From Chimaeribacter californicus (GTDB taxonomy: Bacteria > Pseudomonadota > Gammaproteobacteria > Enterobacterales > Enterobacteriaceae), in the NCBI RefSeq assembly GCF_002858675.1, contig NZ_PJZF01000001.1:372001-436000 (forward strand): a stretch of 64,000 nucleotides of DNA, given 5' to 3'. Positions within the stretch are counted from its first letter, which is position 1, and the number at the start of each line of letters is the position of its first letter. Made by a program: the position numbers and the translations under genes. The notes beneath the pieces were generated by a model. The model was not told the origin of the DNA and did no database searches. It saw nothing but the letters and a program-made list of their open reading frames with translations. Positions 60,193 to 64,000 of this stretch are shown here, piece by piece.

Positions 60193-61128
60193 ATGTCTGC
60201 ATCAAATAGAAAAGTAAAAAAGGCTGTGATACCTGTTGCGGGGCTTGGGACGCGTATGCTGCCTGCAACAAAAGCCATTCCTAAAGAGATGTTGCCGCTG
60301 GTGGACAAGCCGCTGATTCAGTATGTGGTCAACGAATGCATCGCCGCAGGCATCCAGGAGATCATCCTGGTGACCCACTCCTCTAAAAACTCCATCGAAA
60401 ACCACTTCGATACCAGTTTCGAACTGGAAGCTATGCTGGAAAAACGCGTCAAGCGCCAGCTGCTTGAAGAAGTGCAGGCGATCTGCCCGAAGCATGTCAC
60501 CATCATGCAGGTACGTCAGGGTGAGGCCAAGGGCCTCGGCCATGCCATCCTTTGCGCCAAACCGCTGGTGGGTGACGAACCGGTTGCGGTTGTGCTGCCG
60601 GATGTGATTCTGGATGAATACTCCGCCGACCTGACCAAAGAAAACCTCGCAGAGATGATGGCCCGCTTTGAACAGAGTGGACGCAGCCAGATCCTGGTTG
60701 AGCCGGTGCCGGAAAGCGACGTCTCCAACTACGGGGTGGCAGATTGCGAAGGCCGTGAACTGGCGGCGGGCGAAAGCGCCCCGATGGTCGGTATGGTTGA
60801 AAAACCGGCCGCCGGTACCGCCCCCTCCAACCTGGCCGTCGTCGGCCGTTATGTCCTTTCCGCTGACATCTGGCCGTTACTGGAAAAAACTGAGCCGGGT
60901 GCCGGTGACGAGATCCAGCTGACGGATGCCATCGCCATGCTGATGGATAACGAAACTGTTGAGGCGTATCACCTCCAGGGCGTCAGCCATGATTGCGGCA
61001 ATAAAATGGGCTATATGCAGGCGTTTGTTGAATATGGCATGCGTCATCAGGGGTTGGGTAAAGCATTCAGTGACTGGGTAGCCGATTTCGTCAAGCAACA
61101 GGACGAACGTACTGCCGGGCACGCGTAA
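60193..61128 (+). CDS. galU: UTP-glucose-1-phosphate uridylyltransferase
   Basis: 311 residues, nine more than E. coli GalU. Makes UDP-glucose for LPS core, capsule, trehalose and periplasmic glucans. Nucleotidyltransferase motif [24 protein letters not shown] near the N-terminus, substrate lysine in VGMVEKP, and [11 protein letters not shown]-type region as [12 protein letters not shown]. First of three genes that take UDP-glucose to UDP-galacturonate. Confidence 0.97.
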   Translation: MSASNRKVKKAVIPVAGLGTRMLPATKAIPKEMLPLVDKPLIQYVVNECIAAGIQEIILVTHSSKNSIENHFDTSFELEAMLEKRVKRQLLEEVQAICPKHVTIMQVRQGEAKGLGHAILCAKPLVGDEPVAVVLPDVILDEYSADLTKENLAEMMARFEQSGRSQILVEPVPESDVSNYGVADCEGRELAAGESAPMVGMVEKPAAGTAPSNLAVVGRYVLSADIWPLLEKTEPGAGDEIQLTDAIAMLMDNETVEAYHLQGVSHDCGNKMGYMQAFVEYGMRHQGLGKAFSDWVADFVKQQDERTAGHA

Positions 61129-61168
61129 CACCCTTTTTCTTTTCAATTTTAAAAACTAGGATTTTCCA

Positions 61169-62512
61169 ATGAAAGTAACAGTTTTTGGTATTGGTTATGT
61201 CGGTTTGGTGCAAGCTGCCGTCCTAGCTGAAGTTGGCCATGATGTACTCTGTGTAGATGTCGATGCGCGTAAGGTCGAGAACCTGAAAAAAGGCATCATC
61301 CCGATTTATGAGCCGGGCCTGACCCCGCTGGTACAACAAAACTACGAAGCCGGCCGCCTGCAGTTCACGACAGACGCAGAGCAGGGCGTGGCGCATGGTG
61401 TGATGCAATTCATCGCTGTGGGCACCCCGCCGGATGAAGACGGCTCCGCCGACCTGAAATATGTGACTGCCGTGGCGCGTACCATCGCACAGCACATGAC
61501 CGACCGCAAAGTCGTCATCGACAAGTCTACCGTACCGGTGGGCACCGCGGACAAAGTGCGCTCTGTGATGGCAGAGACGCTGAAGCAGCGTGGCGCAGAG
61601 ATTGCCTTTGATGTGGTCTCCAACCCGGAGTTCCTGAAAGAAGGGGCAGCGGTGGCTGACTGTATGCGTCCGGAGCGTATCGTTATCGGTACGGATAACC
61701 CAGAAGCCATTGAGCCGATCCGTGAGCTCTATGAGCCGTTCAACCGTAATCACGATCGTATGATCCTGATGGACGTGCGCAGTGCTGAGCTGACCAAATA
61801 TGCCGCTAACTGCATGCTGGCAACCAAGATCAGCTTCATGAACGAAATTGCGAACCTGGCAGAGATTCTGGGCGCGGATATTGAAAAAGTGCGCCAGGGC
61901 ATTGGTTCTGATTCCCGCATCGGTTACCACTTCATCTATCCGGGCTGTGGTTACGGCGGTTCCTGCTTCCCGAAAGATGTACAGGCCCTGATCCGTACTT
62001 CCGAACAGATTGGCTACCAGCCGAAGCTGCTGCAAGCCGTGGAGCACGTGAACTATCAGCAGAAATATAAGCTGACCCAGTTCATCAAACGTGAGTTCGG
62101 CGACAACCTGAAAGGCAAAACCTTTGCGCTGTGGGGCCTCTCCTTCAAGCCAAATACCGACGATATGCGTGAAGCCTCCAGCCGCGTGCTGATGGAAACC
62201 CTGTGGGAAGCCGGTGCGCAGGTGCAGGCCTTTGACCCGGAAGCGATGGACGAAACCCAGCGCATTTATGGTCACCGTGACTCCCTGAAACTGATGGGCA
62301 CCAAAGAAGCTGCTTTGCAAGGCGCTGATGCACTGGTAATTTGTACCGAATGGCAGAACTTCCGCGCGCCGGACTTTGATGTGATCAAGGCGTCGCTGAA
62401 GCAGCCGGTCATTTTTGATGGCCGTAACCTTTTCGATCCGGAGCGTCTGGCGAAGCGTGGTTTCACCTACTATGCAATCGGCCGTGGCGCATCGGTGCAA
62501 GTGCACGATTAA
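61169..62512 (+). CDS. ugd: UDP-glucose 6-dehydrogenase
   Basis: 447 residues, the longer UDP-glucose dehydrogenase type (E. coli Ugd is 388). Oxidises UDP-glucose to UDP-glucuronate with two NAD. N-terminal Rossmann motif [15 protein letters not shown], catalytic C266 in [10 protein letters not shown], catalytic lysine region [18 protein letters not shown] and C-terminal Rossmann domain [17 protein letters not shown]. 40 bases after galU and 9 bases before the epimerase, so one operon. Confidence 0.95.
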   Translation: MKVTVFGIGYVGLVQAAVLAEVGHDVLCVDVDARKVENLKKGIIPIYEPGLTPLVQQNYEAGRLQFTTDAEQGVAHGVMQFIAVGTPPDEDGSADLKYVTAVARTIAQHMTDRKVVIDKSTVPVGTADKVRSVMAETLKQRGAEIAFDVVSNPEFLKEGAAVADCMRPERIVIGTDNPEAIEPIRELYEPFNRNHDRMILMDVRSAELTKYAANCMLATKISFMNEIANLAEILGADIEKVRQGIGSDSRIGYHFIYPGCGYGGSCFPKDVQALIRTSEQIGYQPKLLQAVEHVNYQQKYKLTQFIKREFGDNLKGKTFALWGLSFKPNTDDMREASSRVLMETLWEAGAQVQAFDPEAMDETQRIYGHRDSLKLMGTKEAALQGADALVICTEWQNFRAPDFDVIKASLKQPVIFDGRNLFDPERLAKRGFTYYAIGRGASVQVHD

Positions 62513-62521
62513 GAGGTAGGT

Positions 62522-63526
62522 ATGAATTTTCTGGTAACAGGCGCGGCCGGTTTTATTGGTTATCATGTCACTGAGCGACTGCTGGCTGCCGGCCATCAGG
62601 TGGTCGGGATCGATAACCTGAATGACTATTATGATGTCAATCTTAAGCTGGCGCGCCTGGCCAGGCTGGAGCAGCCGGGTTTCACCTTTATCAAGCTGGA
62701 CCTGGCTGACCGTGAGGGCATGGCTGAACTGTTTGCAACCCATCATTTCCAGCGTGTCATTCATCTGGGCGCGCAGGCCGGGGTTCGGTATTCGTTGGAG
62801 AACCCGCTGGCATACGCGGATGCCAACCTGATTGGTCACCTGAATGTGCTGGAAGGGTGCCGGCATAATAAGGTAGAGCATCTGCTTTATGCGTCCTCCA
62901 GTTCAGTCTATGGCCTGAACCAGAAAATGCCTTTCTCTACCGATGATTCGGTTGATCACCCGGTGTCACTCTATGCGGCGACCAAGAAAGCGAATGAGCT
63001 GATGTCACATACTTATTCGCACCTCTATAGTCTGCCGACGACCGGACTGCGGTTCTTTACCGTGTATGGCCCCTGGGGCCGGCCGGATATGGCGCTGTTT
63101 AAGTTTACCCGGGCCATGCTGGCCGGAGAGGCGATTGACGTCTATAACCGTGGCGAGATGCGCCGTGACTTCACCTATATCGATGATATCGCGGAAGCCA
63201 TTGTCCGGTTACAAGCGGTTATTCCGCAACCGGACACAGGCTGGACGGTGGAGCAGGGCTCTGCTGCAACCAGCTCAGCCCCATACCGGGTATACAATAT
63301 CGGTAACAGCCAGCCGGTGAAGCTGATGGCGTATATAGAAGCGCTGGAAGCCGCGTTAGGAATTGAAGCCAGAAAAAATCTGCTGCCTATGCAGCCGGGT
63401 GATGTGCTGGAAACCAGCGCGGATACCACAGCGCTTTATCAGGCGATTGGTTTTAAGCCAGAGACCAGCGTAACCGACGGTATTCAACGCTTTGTTGATT
63501 GGTATCGTAACTTTTATCAACAATAA
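62522..63526 (+). CDS. UDP-glucuronate 4-epimerase (Uge/GlaKP type)
   Basis: 334 residues. Extended SDR family: N-terminal NAD motif GAAGFIG (7-13), catalytic Y151-xxx-K155 with serines near 125-128, and SLYAATKKANE, QAGVRYSLENP plus FFTVYGPWGRPDMA, typical of UDP-GlcA/UDP-GlcNAc 4-epimerases of the GAE/Uge group. Directly after ugd, so UDP-glucuronate to UDP-galacturonate is the simplest assignment; UDP-galacturonate is used in LPS core or capsule. Symbol uge (as in Klebsiella) is likely but I leave it out. Confidence 0.9.
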   Translation: MNFLVTGAAGFIGYHVTERLLAAGHQVVGIDNLNDYYDVNLKLARLARLEQPGFTFIKLDLADREGMAELFATHHFQRVIHLGAQAGVRYSLENPLAYADANLIGHLNVLEGCRHNKVEHLLYASSSSVYGLNQKMPFSTDDSVDHPVSLYAATKKANELMSHTYSHLYSLPTTGLRFFTVYGPWGRPDMALFKFTRAMLAGEAIDVYNRGEMRRDFTYIDDIAEAIVRLQAVIPQPDTGWTVEQGSAATSSAPYRVYNIGNSQPVKLMAYIEALEAALGIEARKNLLPMQPGDVLETSADTTALYQAIGFKPETSVTDGIQRFVDWYRNFYQQ

Positions 63527-63540
63527 AACGAAGAGAGTTT

Positions 63541-63569
63541 AAAAAGGGATGCTTCGGCATCCCTTTTTT
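63541..63569. terminator. Bidirectional terminator after the galU-ugd-epimerase operon
   Basis: Stem AAAAGGGATGC / GCATCCCTTTT with a CTTCGG-type tetraloop and T6 run, 14 bases after the epimerase stop. Confidence 0.93.
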
Positions 63570-63622
63570 ATGGCTATTCTATTATTGTTTTATTTGTGTT
63601 TTTAAAATGTAAAATAAATGTA

Positions 63623-63652
63623 TATAAAAATACTCCCATCGGGAGTATTGTT
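63623..63652 (-). terminator. hns: Terminator of hns
   Basis: Minus-strand stem AATACTCCC / GGGAGTATT with three-base loop followed by a T-rich tract (TTTTATA), about 34 bases past the hns stop. Confidence 0.88.
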
Positions 63653-63683
63653 TTAAGCAGATGACGTGCAACACAATGACAAA

Positions 63684-64000
63684 TTAGAGCAGGAAATCGT
63701 CCAGCGATTTACCTTCTTCATCAATTGCCTTTTTGATCACTGCTGGTGTACGCCCCTGGCCTGTCCAGGTACGGGTTTCACCGTTCTCGTCCTGATACTG
63801 GTATTTTGCCGGGCGTGCAGCACGCTTGGCTTTCCCTGCCGGCTTAGCGGCAGCCAGGGTTTGCATTAACTCGTTTGGATCGATACCGTCAGCAATTAAC
63901 ATCTCGCGGTATTGCTGCAGCTTGCGGGTACGCTCTTCTGTTTCCGCAGCAACATGTTGTTCTTCTTCCCGGCGTTCAGTAACAACAACATCCAATTTTT
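63684..64000 (-). CDS. hns: Nucleoid protein H-NS (truncated by window end)
   Basis: The last ~105 of about 135 residues; the N-terminus lies beyond the window. H-NS silences AT-rich and foreign DNA. The end of the oligomerisation coiled coil ([13 protein letters not shown]...), linker, and the DNA-binding domain with the AT-hook-like [14 protein letters not shown] are visible; DDFLL ends the protein. Fits the SlyA-dependent counter-silencing network, as slyA is in the same window. Confidence 0.97.
   Translation of the reverse strand, partial: KLDVVVTERREEEQHVAAETEERTRKLQQYREMLIADGIDPNELMQTLAAAKPAGKAKRAARPAKYQYQDENGETRTWTGQGRTPAVIKKAIDEEGKSLDDFLL

Noticed and set aside
61223-62881. 552-codon open frame on the minus strand across ugd and the epimerase gene
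   Set aside because: It is the antisense shadow of two genes with strong family matches; composition reflects their codon bias and no start site or family match is visible.

Overview
The window is a chromosomal segment of an enterobacterium (order Enterobacterales), GC-rich and densely coded. Almost every protein in the backbone has the length and motifs of its Escherichia coli counterpart, but the gene order and several details differ. The MarR-type regulator at 28957 has the UUG start and sequence character of SlyA/RovA, and galU-ugd-epimerase sit together beside hns. This points to a Yersiniaceae/Serratia-like or related plant- or environment-associated enterobacterium rather than Escherichia itself; the genus assignment is inference. 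I see no insertion sequence, prophage, integron or CRISPR array.

Layout. 1-5474: 3' part of sufB, then sufCDSE (Fe-S assembly) and an L,D-transpeptidase (ldtE), facing lpp and pykF on the other strand. 8136-8412: three tRNA-Val(GAC) genes, then mdtK divergent from ribE. 11026-12165: an orphan GH105 sugar hydrolase inserted between ribE and cfa, which are neighbours in E. coli. 12251-18333: cfa, punC/punR, purR, the 29-residue membrane protein ynhF (too short for ordinary ORF callers) and mepH. 18761-25622: grxD, rnt, gloA-nemA, an eptA phosphoethanolamine transferase with an upstream PmrA-type box, ydhL, ydhF and sodC. 25644-35535: ydhIJK efflux operon divergent from slyA, slyB (with a PhoP-type box), anmK, mliC, pdxH, tyrS, pdxY, gstA.

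35684-42553 is the one clear accessory block: a second dihydrodipicolinate-synthase-family gene, a PAS-GGDEF-EAL phosphodiesterase whose GGDEF half is degenerate, a small two-TM protein, a GST, an AraC-type regulator, and an unrecognised lipoprotein gene overlapping a small helical protein gene. 42599-56450 returns to backbone: dtpA, fabI, the sapABCDF transporter, pspF facing pspABC(D) with a sigma-54 promoter, and ycjXF. 56618-64000: two tRNA-Tyr genes with an rtT-like repeat between and after them, purU, ychJ, rssB, galU, ugd, a UDP-glucuronate 4-epimerase and the truncated hns.

Functional themes are envelope maintenance (lpp, ldtE, mepH, cfa, eptA, slyB, mliC, anmK, sap, psp, ycjXF, galU-ugd-uge), stress and detoxification (suf, grxD, gloA, nemA, sodC, three efflux systems, GSTs), vitamin B6/B2 and purine metabolism, and global regulation (purR, slyA, rssB, hns). 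No obviously new multi-gene defence or mobile system is visible. The best candidates for something undescribed are the lipoprotein/103-residue gene pair at 41365-42553, the paired perfect hairpins between ychJ and rssB, the structured pdxY leader, and the tRNA-Tyr repeat array.
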